This document shows positions 7,507 to 16,209 of a stretch of 42,194 bases of DNA, piece after piece; the stretch's first letter is position 1; each line of letters opens with the position of its first letter. The notes beneath the pieces were generated by a model that did no database searches, had not been told where the DNA came from, and saw only the letters and a list, made by a program, of their open reading frames with translations. The DNA is from Rikenellaceae bacterium. Lineage in GTDB: Bacteria > Bacteroidota > Bacteroidia > Bacteroidales > Rikenellaceae. The position numbers were made by a program, and so were the translations under genes. The stretch covers positions 1-42,194 of the forward strand of contig JAISHQ010000019.1 of assembly GCA_031262465.1 (NCBI GenBank), read 5' to 3'.

Positions 7507-9504
7507 ATGGCCGACATCATCAAACTCCTGCCCGAGGCGGTAGCCAACCAGATTGCCGCCGGTGAGGTCGTCCAGCGGCCTGCATCGGTGGTCAAGGAGT
7601 TGATTGAGAACGCCGTAGACGCAGGTGCCACGTCGATCACCGTCAACATCCAGGAGGGCGGTCGCGGCCTGATTCAGGTCATCGACAACGGGTGCGGGCT
7701 TTCGGCGGAGGATGCCCGGCTGGCCTTTGCCCGCCACGCGACCTCGAAAATCACCTGCGCCGATGACCTCTATGCCCTGTCGACCTTCGGGTTCCGGGGC
7801 GAGGCGTTGGCCTCGATCGCCTCGGTCAGCGAGGTCGAACTGCGCACCCGTCGCCCCGGCGACGAGGTGGGGCGACGGCTTTATGTCAACGGTGGCACAT
7901 TCGGCGCGGAGACGGCGGTCAACATCCCGCCCGGCACCCAGCTGTTGGTCAAAAACCTGTTTTACAACGTCCCGGCGCGACGCAAATTCTTGAAAAGCAA
8001 ATCGGTAGAGACCAAACACATCGTCGACGAGTTTCTGCGGGTAGCCCTGTGCAACCCGCAGTTGGAGATGAACCTTTACGACAACGACACGGCGCGGTAC
8101 CGCCTTCCGGCAACCAACCTGCGTCAACGGATCGTGGGGGTTTTTGGCAAGCACATCAACACCGGCCTGCTCGATCTGAGCGTCGAAACGTCGATCATTC
8201 GCATTGAGGGCTTTATCGGCACCCCCGCCTCGGCCAAAAAGAGCGGTGCGGCCGAGGAATTTCTCTTTGTGAACAACCGCTTTTTCAAATCGCCCTATTT
8301 CCACAAGGCGGTCACGACGGCCTATGAAAAGCTGATCCCCGCCGGGCACTATCCCCCCTATTTTCTCTACATGACGGTCGACCCGACGCGCATCGACGTC
8401 AACATTCACCCGACCAAAACCGAGGTCAAATTCGAGGACGAACAGGCTATCTGGCAGATCGTCAACGCCGCTGTGCGCGAATCGCTGGGCAAATTGGGGG
8501 CGATCCCGCTGATGGATTTCGACAACGACACCTCACTTGATATTCCGGTTTTCCATGCCGACCGGGGCAACGTGCGGATTCCGACCGACTCACTCAACCC
8601 CGATTTCAACCCGTTCAACGAGCCTGATACCGAGCCGACAACGCCCCGGAACGCGCGCGCTTCGGGCGGTGGCGGATACCTGCGCAATATGCCCTATTCG
8701 CACGACGGTGTTCCCGCCGGTTGGGAGCGGCTTTACGAGGAGAGTTACGACACGTTCGACCCTGCCTCCAGCGGTGGCGACTCGTTCCGCAACCTGATTC
8801 TCGGCGAGCAGGACCCCGACGAAGAAGAGAGCGTTTTTGTATCGCAAGGCTTTGAAACCGAGGAGGAATCATCGAACGAAACGGAGTTTTTCAGCGAAGA
8901 AGAGGCCTTTCAGGGCGCGCTGGAGATCGACAGCGGGTTGGCCGAGGGCTTCCCGTTCCTCAACCTCTCGAACCGGTACATCGCTTTGGCCTCCGGGCAG
9001 GGGTTGACGCTGATCGACCTGCCCCGGGCGCATCACCGGGTGCTGTACGAACGTTTTTTGCACCAGAATACGGCACAACTTGCTGTAAACCAACAGGAAC
9101 TATTTCCTGAGCCGATCCCCCTTTCGGCCGATGACCAAAAGTTGTTGCAGGAGGTGCGGGACGATCTCTTAGCCATCGGCTTCGACATCCGGGTGGAGGG
9201 AGAAAAGGCCGTTGTCCGAGGTATTCCGGCTGATATTCAAGCGACTCCGGCGGCTCGGCTTGTCGACTCGCTGTTGCACGACCTGCTCCAAAACGGCCTC
9301 CCCGCCGCCGAAAACCGGCGCAAGGCGGTGGCGCTGATGCTGGCGGACGCATACAGCCTGCGAAACGCCCGAACGATGCAACGGGAAGAAATCGAAGAAT
9401 TAATATTATCTTTGTACGATTGTAGCGAACCGGCCTTTACCGCCGACGGGCGCGCGGTGTGGAGCGTGATTAGCACCAATGACATAAAGAAAATATTGCA
9501 ATGA
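7507..9504 (+). CDS. mutL: DNA mismatch repair protein MutL
   Basis: A 665-residue MutL, the ATP-dependent matchmaker between MutS and downstream mismatch-repair factors. GHKL ATPase motifs are clear: VKELIENAVDAGA, DNGCGL, ATSKI and GFRGEALASI, followed by a TKTEVKF transducer motif. An acidic linker of about 130 residues leads to a C-terminal dimerisation domain. The position of the endonuclease motif (DQHAAHE-type in nicking MutLs) reads DLPRAHHR, and no CPHGRP motif is present, so it is probably not a nicking MutL; Bacteroidota members often lack these. ATG 7507 (MADIIKLLPEAVANQIAAGE) is the conserved start; the open frame extends upstream only through repeats. It overlaps the rhomboid gene by 4 bp. 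Confidence 0.96.
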   Translation: MADIIKLLPEAVANQIAAGEVVQRPASVVKELIENAVDAGATSITVNIQEGGRGLIQVIDNGCGLSAEDARLAFARHATSKITCADDLYALSTFGFRGEALASIASVSEVELRTRRPGDEVGRRLYVNGGTFGAETAVNIPPGTQLLVKNLFYNVPARRKFLKSKSVETKHIVDEFLRVALCNPQLEMNLYDNDTARYRLPATNLRQRIVGVFGKHINTGLLDLSVETSIIRIEGFIGTPASAKKSGAAEEFLFVNNRFFKSPYFHKAVTTAYEKLIPAGHYPPYFLYMTVDPTRIDVNIHPTKTEVKFEDEQAIWQIVNAAVRESLGKLGAIPLMDFDNDTSLDIPVFHADRGNVRIPTDSLNPDFNPFNEPDTEPTTPRNARASGGGGYLRNMPYSHDGVPAGWERLYEESYDTFDPASSGGDSFRNLILGEQDPDEEESVFVSQGFETEEESSNETEFFSEEEAFQGALEIDSGLAEGFPFLNLSNRYIALASGQGLTLIDLPRAHHRVLYERFLHQNTAQLAVNQQELFPEPIPLSADDQKLLQEVRDDLLAIGFDIRVEGEKAVVRGIPADIQATPAARLVDSLLHDLLQNGLPAAENRRKAVALMLADAYSLRNARTMQREEIEELILSLYDCSEPAFTADGRAVWSVISTNDIKKILQ

Positions 9505-10178
9505 GTAACTTTTCCATGAACGGAGCCTTCGGAACGCCGCCGGTAGTAAAAAACCTGCTGATTATCAATACGCTGGTTTTTATGGCGCAGGCCTTGTTGC
9601 CTTTCGGAGAGGTGATCGACCAATACGGCGCACTCTATTATTGGGAGTCGCCCGATTTTTACCCGTGGCAGTACATCACCAGTATGTTCCTGCACGGCAA
9701 TGTTTCGCACCTGCTCTTTAATATGTTCGCCCTGTGGATGTTCGGTCGGGTTGTGGAGTACGACTTGGGCAGTCAGCGGTTCTTGACCTTTTACCTGCTC
9801 TCGGGCATCGGCGCAGGGATTCTCTATTCGTGCATCAATTGGATCGAGGTCAGCGCCATCCGCGATGCGGCCTTGACCTCCTATTCGGCCAGCGAAAAGA
9901 TGTTCCTGCTCGTCAACACCCCCGTCCTCGGTGCATCGGGAGCCATTTACGGTGTGCTGTTGGGCTTCGGGATGCTTCATCCCAACTCGATCATCATGCT
10001 GATTTTCCCACCTATCCCCATGAAAGCCAAATACTTCGTCCTCATTTTCATGGCAATCGAACTGATTTGGGGTGTGCGCGGCGGCGACGGCGTGGCTCAC
10101 TTTGCCCACGTCACGGGGATGATAAGTGCCTTTATCCTATTAAAATATTGGAAGGCCAAAGGAAAAATTTTTTATTAA
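9501..10178 (+). CDS. Rhomboid family intramembrane serine protease
   Basis: A 225-residue polytopic membrane protein with about six transmembrane helices. The catalytic serine is in GASGAIYG (Ser146) and the partner histidine in AHFAH (His200 or His203); the loop motif YITSMFLHGNVSHLLFNM is the rhomboid signature with conserved H and N. It cleaves transmembrane segments of membrane-anchored substrates; targets cannot be inferred. The residue after the catalytic-helix HFAHV is T-G rather than the usual G-G, a mild deviation. Its ATG overlaps the mutL stop (ATGA), so it is co-transcribed with mutL, and the next gene starts 4 bp after its stop. Confidence 0.92.
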   Translation: MSNFSMNGAFGTPPVVKNLLIINTLVFMAQALLPFGEVIDQYGALYYWESPDFYPWQYITSMFLHGNVSHLLFNMFALWMFGRVVEYDLGSQRFLTFYLLSGIGAGILYSCINWIEVSAIRDAALTSYSASEKMFLLVNTPVLGASGAIYGVLLGFGMLHPNSIIMLIFPPIPMKAKYFVLIFMAIELIWGVRGGDGVAHFAHVTGMISAFILLKYWKAKGKIFY

Positions 10179-10182
10179 ACGG

Positions 10183-11319
10183 ATGCGCAAAAAGAACAGA
10201 GCTAATTTTATCGGCCGTTTGTTCGACGGGGTGATGCTCGTCCTCTCGGGCATGGCGGCGATTGCCATGCTTTGCGCCTACCTCGCCCCGCTCGTCGACC
10301 CCAATCGGCTCTGGATATTCGCCTACGCGGGGTTGGGCGCGCCGATCCTCTACCTGATTAATCTTTTTCTGATGCTCTATTGGGCGATCCGGTGGAAGGC
10401 GGCCTTTTTTCTGCCGCTGTTCGTGTTGCTCATCGGTGCCCCGAAAATCAAGACCTATTATCATTTCTCGTCGGCCGCCGCGAACGAGATAAAGCCCCTG
10501 CGGGACAATCGCACGGTAAAAGTACTGACCTACAACGTCGAGGGGTTTATGGATTACGACCCGGAGAGCCAAAAAAGCACGTCGACCGCCCGCGAGATCA
10601 CCGCATTCATCCGGGAGCAGGCTCCGGACATCATCTGCCTGCAAGAGTTTCAGGCCACGCCGCGTATGCCGGAAGATACCCTGAACCGGCTATTGGCCGC
10701 GTGGCCTCACCGACGATTTCATTACACCGTGCACAATAACAGAGGGAACGGGGTCTGGGGAACAGCCATTTACAGCAAATTCCGGATCGCCGAAGAGGGC
10801 ACTGTCGATTTTGAGGAGAGCCGCAACGGCGCGCTGTGGGTCACCGTCCTCACCCCGGCGGGGGATTCGCTCCGGGTCTTCTGCAACCACTTGGAGACGA
10901 CTTATGTCGACCGGGACAACGTCGAATTTTTTGAGTCCGAGATTTTTGCCAGCGACCCCGACAAAACCGAGCAGCTCCGCCAAATCGCCGGACGACTGCG
11001 CCGGGGCTTTTTCAAACGCGCCCATCAGGCCGACACCCTCGCTCGGCTGATCGCCTCGCGGGAGGTGCCCACCGTGGTTTGCGGCGACTTCAACGACCCG
11101 CCCATGTCGTACACCTATCGCACCATGCGCGGCGATTTCGGCGATGCCTTCGAAAGTAAAGGTCACGGGTATGGATTTACCTACAAAAACCTCTATCGGC
11201 TGATGCGGATCGACTACATCCTCCCCTCACCGCATTGGGAGACACTATCTTACGAAAGCCCGGATGTTCCGTGGTCGGATCACAATCCAGTTATCGCCAC
11301 GCTGAGATGGAATTATTAA
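10183..11319 (+). CDS. Membrane-anchored endonuclease/exonuclease/phosphatase (EEP) family protein
   Basis: A 378-residue protein with three N-terminal hydrophobic helices (residues about 12-33, 42-66 and 68-86), then an EEP fold. EEP landmarks are KVLTYNVEGF, ICLQEFQ, FCNHLETT, VVCGDFNDPP and the terminal SDHNPVIATL carrying the catalytic Asp-His. EEP enzymes hydrolyse phosphodiester bonds in nucleic acids, lipids or other substrates. The membrane anchor and lack of nuclease-specific features leave the substrate open. It follows the rhomboid gene with a 4-bp gap and its end overlaps the prenyltransferase start by 13 bp, consistent with one transcript from mutL. Confidence 0.88.
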   Translation: MRKKNRANFIGRLFDGVMLVLSGMAAIAMLCAYLAPLVDPNRLWIFAYAGLGAPILYLINLFLMLYWAIRWKAAFFLPLFVLLIGAPKIKTYYHFSSAAANEIKPLRDNRTVKVLTYNVEGFMDYDPESQKSTSTAREITAFIREQAPDIICLQEFQATPRMPEDTLNRLLAAWPHRRFHYTVHNNRGNGVWGTAIYSKFRIAEEGTVDFEESRNGALWVTVLTPAGDSLRVFCNHLETTYVDRDNVEFFESEIFASDPDKTEQLRQIAGRLRRGFFKRAHQADTLARLIASREVPTVVCGDFNDPPMSYTYRTMRGDFGDAFESKGHGYGFTYKNLYRLMRIDYILPSPHWETLSYESPDVPWSDHNPVIATLRWNY

Positions 11320-12176
11320 AGACGATCCGAACTTACGCCTCGTTAGTCCGCTTTCCGCACACGGTCTTTGCCCTGCCCTTTGCCGCGATCGGCTATTTTT
11401 ACGCCGTGCAGGAGCGGGGATTTTCCGGTTGGCTATTGCTCAAAGTGTTGCTATGCATGGTATTAGCTCGCAACGCGGCCATGGGCTTCAACCGCTATGC
11501 CGACCGCCGGATCGACGCGCTCAACCCCCGCACCGCCGCTCGGGAGATACCCCGGGGAGCCGTCACCCCAAAAAACGCGCTCGGCTTTGTCATCGTCAAC
11601 GCCGCGCTGTTTATCGCGGTGGCCGCATGGATCAACCCCCTCTGCCTCGCGCTTTCGCCGGTGGCACTCGGCGTGATTTTGGGGTACAGCCTCACCAAAC
11701 GGTTTACTTCGCTGAGCCACCTCTTCCTCGGGCTGTCGCTGGCGATCGCCCCGGCAGGGGCTTACATCGCGGTGACCGGCACGCTGACCGAAGCACCGGT
11801 GCTCTTATCCGCCCTCGTACTGACTTGGTCGAGCGGCTTCGACATCATCTACTCCCTACAAGACATCGCCTTCGACCGCCAGCACGGCCTCAACTCCCTG
11901 CCCGCCCGCCTCGGTGCCCGGGGGGCGTTGTGGGTCAGCGCAATACTACACCTGCTCACCCTCGCGCTGGTGCTGTGGGTTGCCCCCTATTGGGGCGACA
12001 ATGGCTATGCCCGGATAGGCAGTCTCGCCTTTATCGGGTTGCTGATCTACCAACACCTGATCGTCCGCCCCACAAAGCTCGACCGCATCGGGCTGGCCTT
12101 CGGCACCGTCAACGGAGTGGCCAGCATCGTCTATGCCATAGGCGTAATCCTCGGATTTTACGCGACGAGCTTCTAA
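11307..12176 (+). CDS. UbiA-family polyprenyltransferase (4-hydroxybenzoate/menaquinone-type)
   Basis: A 289-residue membrane prenyltransferase with about eight hydrophobic helices. Both Asp-rich magnesium/diphosphate motifs are present: NRYADRRID (NxxxDxxxD) and YSLQDIAFD (DxxxD). It attaches a polyprenyl chain to an aromatic acceptor in quinone synthesis. The 'LNPRTAAREIPRG' segment is typical of the UbiA-like group that includes futalosine-pathway MqnP, so MqnP is possible, but pathway neighbours are absent here. The ATG at 11307 lies inside the end of the preceding gene and gives MELLKTIRTYASLVRFPHT, the usual family start. Its last codons form the left arm of a dispersed palindromic element. 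Confidence 0.88.
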   Translation: MELLKTIRTYASLVRFPHTVFALPFAAIGYFYAVQERGFSGWLLLKVLLCMVLARNAAMGFNRYADRRIDALNPRTAAREIPRGAVTPKNALGFVIVNAALFIAVAAWINPLCLALSPVALGVILGYSLTKRFTSLSHLFLGLSLAIAPAGAYIAVTGTLTEAPVLLSALVLTWSSGFDIIYSLQDIAFDRQHGLNSLPARLGARGALWVSAILHLLTLALVLWVAPYWGDNGYARIGSLAFIGLLIYQHLIVRPTKLDRIGLAFGTVNGVASIVYAIGVILGFYATSF

Positions 12177-12286
12177 AAAGCCCAAAATACTGCGTTACGC
12201 TCCCTCGCCAAAATGCTCGAGTACCTTTAGTACACTGCGCTTTTGTCTCGGTCGCAAGCCTTGTCTTTTGAGCTTTTAAGAAGCTC
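12167..12286. repeat. Dispersed ~120-bp palindromic element, copy A
   Basis: A 90-bp core (12182-12271) matches the core of copy B at 26361-26482 in reverse orientation with about four differences. The core is itself a weak hairpin centred on GTAC-TTTA-GTAC. Outer arms 12167-12181 and 12272-12286 are complementary at 14 of 15 positions but unlike the arms of copy B. The left arm includes the stop codon of the upstream prenyltransferase gene. Confidence 0.85.
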
Positions 12287-12342
12287 TTTTGCATCGGATG
12301 ATTGCTCGAAATAGAGATTTTCAGGCTATTTTTGATCGTATG

Positions 12343-12374
12343 TTTGTAAAAACAAGCGAAATAGTTTACTTTTA
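12343..12374 (+). promoter_or_regulatory. Candidate promoter of the DUF4831 gene
   Basis: TTTG at 12343-12346 and TACTTTTA at 12367-12374 are 20 bp apart, close to the Bacteroidota TTTG-N19-TAnnTTTG consensus, with the last base of the -7 box differing. Predicted start of transcription is near 12381, 18 bp before the ATG. An overlapping TATGTTTG at 12339-12346 is an alternative -7 box. Confidence 0.45.
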
Positions 12375-12398
12375 CTCGAATTATTAAGACCTATTTTT

Positions 12399-13415
12399 AT
12401 GAAGCACTTGTTTTTCGGGCTGTGTTTGGTGCTCTGCGTGAGCATTTCGGCGCATCTGTCGGGGCAGTCGACCCGGGCGACAGCCCTTGTTCCCGGCACG
12501 CCGGTGGTGGGCAACGCCGTGGTCTATCGCCTGCCGCAAACGGTACTGAATGTGACGATTACCCTGCGCCACGAGAGCGTAAAGCGCGGGCCTTATGCCC
12601 GTTACGCCCAACAATACTTGGGCAGTGTCGCGCCGCTGTCGGACAAGGAAATCTACTCCCTCGTGGGAGCAACGCTGACCGGAACAAGCGAAGCCGATCC
12701 TTCGGCTGTGTACGTGCTCGAAAGCCCGGAGAAATCCCTTTTTGACCTCTATTACACGGATGCGGAAGGATTTATCGCCTTCGACGGTTCGCAACCGACA
12801 GGGACTGTCGCCCTGACCCCGGAAACGACTATTTACCCGCCCACCGAGGGTTTTGACGGCGTGTTGGTCGACAAAAACAGCGCGACTGCATCCGGTTTGG
12901 AAGAGGCCGCCGCCGAAGCGGCACAGGCGCTATTTACCCTGCGCAAGCGGCGTTTCGATCTGGTGACCGGCGAGGCGGGTGAAAACGTGTACGGTGCCGG
13001 CATGGAGGCCGCCCTGCGCGAGATGCAACGGTTGGAAGAGGAATATATTGCTCTGTTTATGGGCAAACGCAGTGTACAGATCGAGACCCGAACCCTTCAG
13101 GTGGTACCCGAAAAAGGAAAGAACACGCTGATTGTCTGCCGGTTTACTGAGGAGGGCGGTCTGTTGCCCGACAGCGACCTGACCGGTCGACCGATCGTGC
13201 TGGAGCTGACCCCGGAAAACAAAACGGAAGCCCTCGCCGTGCCCCGCGCCGCAACCACCACAGGACGGGGGGGCACTCAGGGAACGGTCTTCCTGCGGAT
13301 GGCCGACGTGGTGCGCTGTCGCCTGATCGACGACAAAACCATCCTGCTGACCCAGCGGGTGCCGATCTATCAGTTCGGGGAGATCGCCGAAGTGCCGGTC
13401 GCCTCGGTGAGATAA
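12399..13415 (+). CDS. DUF4831 family exported protein
   Basis: A 338-residue protein with a signal peptide (MKHLFFGLCLVLCVSISAHLSGQ). The mature protein begins with a beta-rich segment, GNAVVYRLPQTVLNVTITLRHES, then GPYARYAQQYLG, characteristic of DUF4831 proteins found across Bacteroidales. The middle has FTLRKRRFDLVTGE and the end is strand-rich. Its role is unknown; a periplasmic or surface location is inferred from the signal peptide. It has its own upstream promoter-like boxes and is followed 40 bp later by a secreted aldose epimerase, so the pair may be co-expressed. Confidence 0.78.
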   Translation: MKHLFFGLCLVLCVSISAHLSGQSTRATALVPGTPVVGNAVVYRLPQTVLNVTITLRHESVKRGPYARYAQQYLGSVAPLSDKEIYSLVGATLTGTSEADPSAVYVLESPEKSLFDLYYTDAEGFIAFDGSQPTGTVALTPETTIYPPTEGFDGVLVDKNSATASGLEEAAAEAAQALFTLRKRRFDLVTGEAGENVYGAGMEAALREMQRLEEEYIALFMGKRSVQIETRTLQVVPEKGKNTLIVCRFTEEGGLLPDSDLTGRPIVLELTPENKTEALAVPRAATTTGRGGTQGTVFLRMADVVRCRLIDDKTILLTQRVPIYQFGEIAEVPVASVR

Positions 13416-13455
13416 GAGTTCATTCAAAGAGTCTAACATAAAAACAACAAACAAC

Positions 13456-14625
13456 ATGAAGCATTTTAAGGTTATCGCCCTGGGTCTGTTGGCCTTGCAA
13501 TTGGCATCGTGCCAGGCGGCGAAAGAAGAGAGCAACGTGGTGCTGATCCCTGCCGAAAATTTCCAACAGCAAATCGATGGCAAACCGGTCGATCTCTACA
13601 CCCTGACCAACAAAAACGGGATGGTCGTTCAGGTGACCAATTTCGGTACGCGCATCGTCAACATCTGGGTGCCGGACAAGGACGGCGTGTTCCGCGACGT
13701 GGTGCTGGGTCACAACACGATCGGGGAGTATCAGACCACCGGCGAGAAATACTTTGGAGCCACGGTGGGCCGCTATGCCAACCGGATCGCGGGCGGTAAA
13801 TTCACGCTCGACGGCACCGAATACCAGCTGGCACTCAACGACGGCCAGAACGCCCTGCACGGAGGTCCGAAAGGGTATTTTGACGTGGTTTTTGACGCTC
13901 AGCCCTACAAAACCGACGCGGGCGAAGACGCTGTGCTCTTCACCTATCACTCGCCCGACGGCGAAATGGGATACCCCGGCAACCTCGAACTGAAGATTCG
14001 CATGGTCGTGAGCGGGACGAAAAACGAGCTTGAAATCTCTTACGAAGCAACGACCGACGCGCCGACCATCGTGAACCTCAGCAACCACTCCTATTTCAAC
14101 CTGAGCGGCGAAGGAAGCCCGACGATCGAAGATCATCAGCTGAAGATCATCGCCTCGAACTTCACCCCGACCGACGCGACGCTGATCCCGACGGGCGAAA
14201 TTCTCCCCGTGGGAGGCACTCCGCTCGATTTTACGGAATATCACGTGATCGGCGAACGGATTGGTGCCGACTATGAACCGCTGCACTTGGGTCAGGGTTA
14301 CGACCACAACTGGGTGTTGGACAAGAATTTAGCAGGTATCGAACTGGCCGCCGAAGTCTATTCGCCCGAAAGCGGTATCCTGATGGAGGTCTACACCGAC
14401 GAACCGGGAATCCAGTTTTACAGCGGCAACTTCATGACCGGAGCCGTGGTCGGCAAGAGCGGCAAAAACTACCCGCACCGCTCGGCACTCTGTCTGGAAA
14501 CGCAGAAATTCCCCGACAGCCCGAACCACGAAAACTTCCCGTCGACCACGCTTCGCCCGGGAGAGACCTATTCGAGCGTTTGCCACTATAACTTCACCCT
14601 CGTCGGACAACCGGCTACGGAATAA
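13456..14625 (+). CDS. galM: Aldose 1-epimerase (mutarotase), lipoprotein form
   Basis: A 389-residue aldose 1-epimerase interconverting alpha and beta anomers of hexoses such as galactose. The sequence carries GRYANRIAGGKFTLDG, LHGGPKGYFDVVFD (substrate His), NLSNHSYFNLSG (catalytic His) and CLETQKFPDSPNH (catalytic Glu). A lipobox (LQLASCQ) directs it to the periplasm or outer membrane, as for many Bacteroidota GalM proteins handling imported or extracellular sugars. It ends at a bidirectional terminator facing mdh. Confidence 0.93.
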   Translation: MKHFKVIALGLLALQLASCQAAKEESNVVLIPAENFQQQIDGKPVDLYTLTNKNGMVVQVTNFGTRIVNIWVPDKDGVFRDVVLGHNTIGEYQTTGEKYFGATVGRYANRIAGGKFTLDGTEYQLALNDGQNALHGGPKGYFDVVFDAQPYKTDAGEDAVLFTYHSPDGEMGYPGNLELKIRMVVSGTKNELEISYEATTDAPTIVNLSNHSYFNLSGEGSPTIEDHQLKIIASNFTPTDATLIPTGEILPVGGTPLDFTEYHVIGERIGADYEPLHLGQGYDHNWVLDKNLAGIELAAEVYSPESGILMEVYTDEPGIQFYSGNFMTGAVVGKSGKNYPHRSALCLETQKFPDSPNHENFPSTTLRPGETYSSVCHYNFTLVGQPATE

Positions 14626-14651
14626 GGGGATACCAATAAATGTATAACGAA

Positions 14652-14679
14652 CAGGGCGGCTCTAATGGAGGCCGCCCTG
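14652..14679. terminator. Bidirectional terminator between galM and mdh
   Basis: A 9-bp GC stem (CAGGGCGGC with GCCGCCCTG) and a 10-base loop lie between the convergent ends of galM and mdh, with short T-rich tails. No other function is suggested. Confidence 0.75.
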
Positions 14680-14703
14680 CTTGTTTGAAGTAATATTGTA
14701 TTT

Positions 14704-15648
14704 CTACAACGCGCCGATTTCTTTGAGTACGGCGTTGGTTTTGCGGACGGCTTCGGCGCTCTTTTCAAAGGCGGCCTGTTCGTCGGCGGTCAGTTTGACT
14801 TCGAGGATTTTTTCTACCCCGTTGCGCCCGATCACGGCCGGAACGCCGATGCAGATGTCGCTCTGCCCATATTCGCCTTCGAGCGATACGCAGGAGGGAA
14901 CCACTTTTTTCTGGTCGTTCAGGATCGACTCGACCACATAAGCGGCGGCCGCGCCGGGGGCGTACCAGGCCGAGGTACCCAACAGACCGGTCAGCGTCGC
15001 GCCGCCCACCATCGTGTCGGCGGCCACTTTTTCGAGCGTGGCGGCATCGGCAAATTCCGACACCGGAATCCCCTTGTAGGTCGCCTTGCTCACGAGCGGA
15101 ATCATCGTCGTGTCGCCGTGTCCGCCGATCACCATGCCTTCGATCTCGTTTGAGTTGGCACCCAAAGCCTTGCTCAGGTAACATTTAAAACGGGCGCTGT
15201 CCAACGCTCCCCCCATCCCGAAGATTCGGTTGCGCGGAAGCCCTAATATCTTGCTGGCCAAGTAGGTCATCGTATCCATCGGGTTGCTGACCATCAGGAT
15301 GATCGCGTTGGGCGAATATTTCAGCACATTTTCGGCCACATTTTTCACGATACCGGCGTTGGTGCCGATCAAATCTTCGCGGCTCATGCCCGGCTTGCGG
15401 GGAATCCCCGAGGTGATAACCACCACATCCGAGTTAGCTGTTTTCGAATAATCGTTGGTGATGCCCAACAGGTTGGTGTCGAAATCCATCAGCGTGGCCG
15501 TCTGAAAAATATCGAGCATTTTGCCTTCGGCCAGCCCCTCTTTGATGTCCAACAAGACCAACTCGCTGGCAATCTGACGTGTGGCGATCACATTTGCGCA
15601 GGTGGCACCCACGTTACCGGCACCTACGACTGTTACTTTGTTTCCCAT
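14704..15648 (-). CDS. mdh: Malate dehydrogenase
   Basis: A 314-residue NAD-dependent malate dehydrogenase of the LDH-like type, interconverting malate and oxaloacetate in central metabolism. It shows the Rossmann motif VTVVGAGNVGATCA, the substrate-loop SGIPRKPGMSREDL with catalytic arginines, VSNPMDTMTY, the proton-relay His in IGGHGDTTMIP, and a C-terminal LTADEQAAFEKSAEAV. Length is normal. It lies 25 bp downstream of gcvH in the same orientation and probably shares its promoter. It ends facing galM at a shared terminator. Confidence 0.96.
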   Translation of the reverse strand: MGNKVTVVGAGNVGATCANVIATRQIASELVLLDIKEGLAEGKMLDIFQTATLMDFDTNLLGITNDYSKTANSDVVVITSGIPRKPGMSREDLIGTNAGIVKNVAENVLKYSPNAIILMVSNPMDTMTYLASKILGLPRNRIFGMGGALDSARFKCYLSKALGANSNEIEGMVIGGHGDTTMIPLVSKATYKGIPVSEFADAATLEKVAADTMVGGATLTGLLGTSAWYAPGAAAAYVVESILNDQKKVVPSCVSLEGEYGQSDICIGVPAVIGRNGVEKILEVKLTADEQAAFEKSAEAVRKTNAVLKEIGAL

Positions 15649-15673
15649 TTCAACTTATGTATTTAGTTCGTTA

Positions 15674-16051
15674 TTAACCTATTAGTGCCAAGTATTCTTC
15701 TGCCGAAAGCAGTTCGTCCAACTGGCTGGGGTCCGACATTTTGACCTTTACGATCCACCCCTCGCCATAAGGGTCTTTGTTGACCGTCTCCGGCGCGTCG
15801 TTCAGGGCCTCGTTGAAGGCCAAAATCTCGGCATCGACCGGCAAAAAGACATCCGAAACCGTCTTGACCGCCTCGACCGTGCCGAAAACAGCCTCGCGCG
15901 CCAGCGTCTCGCCAACGGTGGTAACATCCAGAAAGACAATGTCTCCCAATTGGCTTTGCGCAAAATCGGTGATGCCGACCCAGGCCTGGTCGCCCTCGGC
16001 TTTGATCCATTCGTGATCTTTCGAATACTTCAGATTTTCCGGTACGTTCAT
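15674..16051 (-). CDS. gcvH: Glycine cleavage system H protein
   Basis: A 125-residue lipoyl carrier of the glycine cleavage complex, shuttling the aminomethyl group between P, T and L proteins. It opens with [20 protein letters not shown]; the lipoylated lysine is Lys63 in [12 protein letters not shown]; the C-terminal [16 protein letters not shown] is standard. No gcvP, gcvT or lpd gene is nearby, so it is expressed apart from its partners and paired with mdh. A TACCTTTG box on the minus strand about 70 bp upstream is a good promoter candidate. Confidence 0.96.
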   Translation of the reverse strand: MNVPENLKYSKDHEWIKAEGDQAWVGITDFAQSQLGDIVFLDVTTVGETLAREAVFGTVEAVKTVSDVFLPVDAEILAFNEALNDAPETVNKDPYGEGWIVKVKMSDPSQLDELLSAEEYLALIG

Positions 16052-16121
16052 GATCCTTGTTAATTTACTAACAGTAAAACCGCTTAAAAAAGGGAGAATA
16101 TCCCCACTCTAAAATTCGTTT

Positions 16122-16129
16122 CAAAGGTA
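16122..16129 (-). promoter_or_regulatory. -7 box of the gcvH-mdh promoter
   Basis: Minus-strand TACCTTTG matches TAnnTTTG exactly and gives a leader of about 65 bases before the gcvH ATG at 16051. The -33 region is T-rich without a clean TTTG. Confidence 0.5.
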
Positions 16130-16184
16130 AGGCCTTTTTTTCGGGAGAAAAAAGATTTTTGTAGAAATTTTCACCCGAAATCAT

Positions 16185-16192
16185 TATATTTG
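16185..16192 (+). promoter_or_regulatory. -7 box of the AraC-regulator promoter
   Basis: TATATTTG matches TAnnTTTG and lies 17 bp before the ATG at 16210, giving a very short leader. A TTTTTG is upstream with a 23-bp spacer, longer than usual. Confidence 0.45.
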
Positions 16193-16209
16193 AATCTAAA
16201 CTTACCGCG

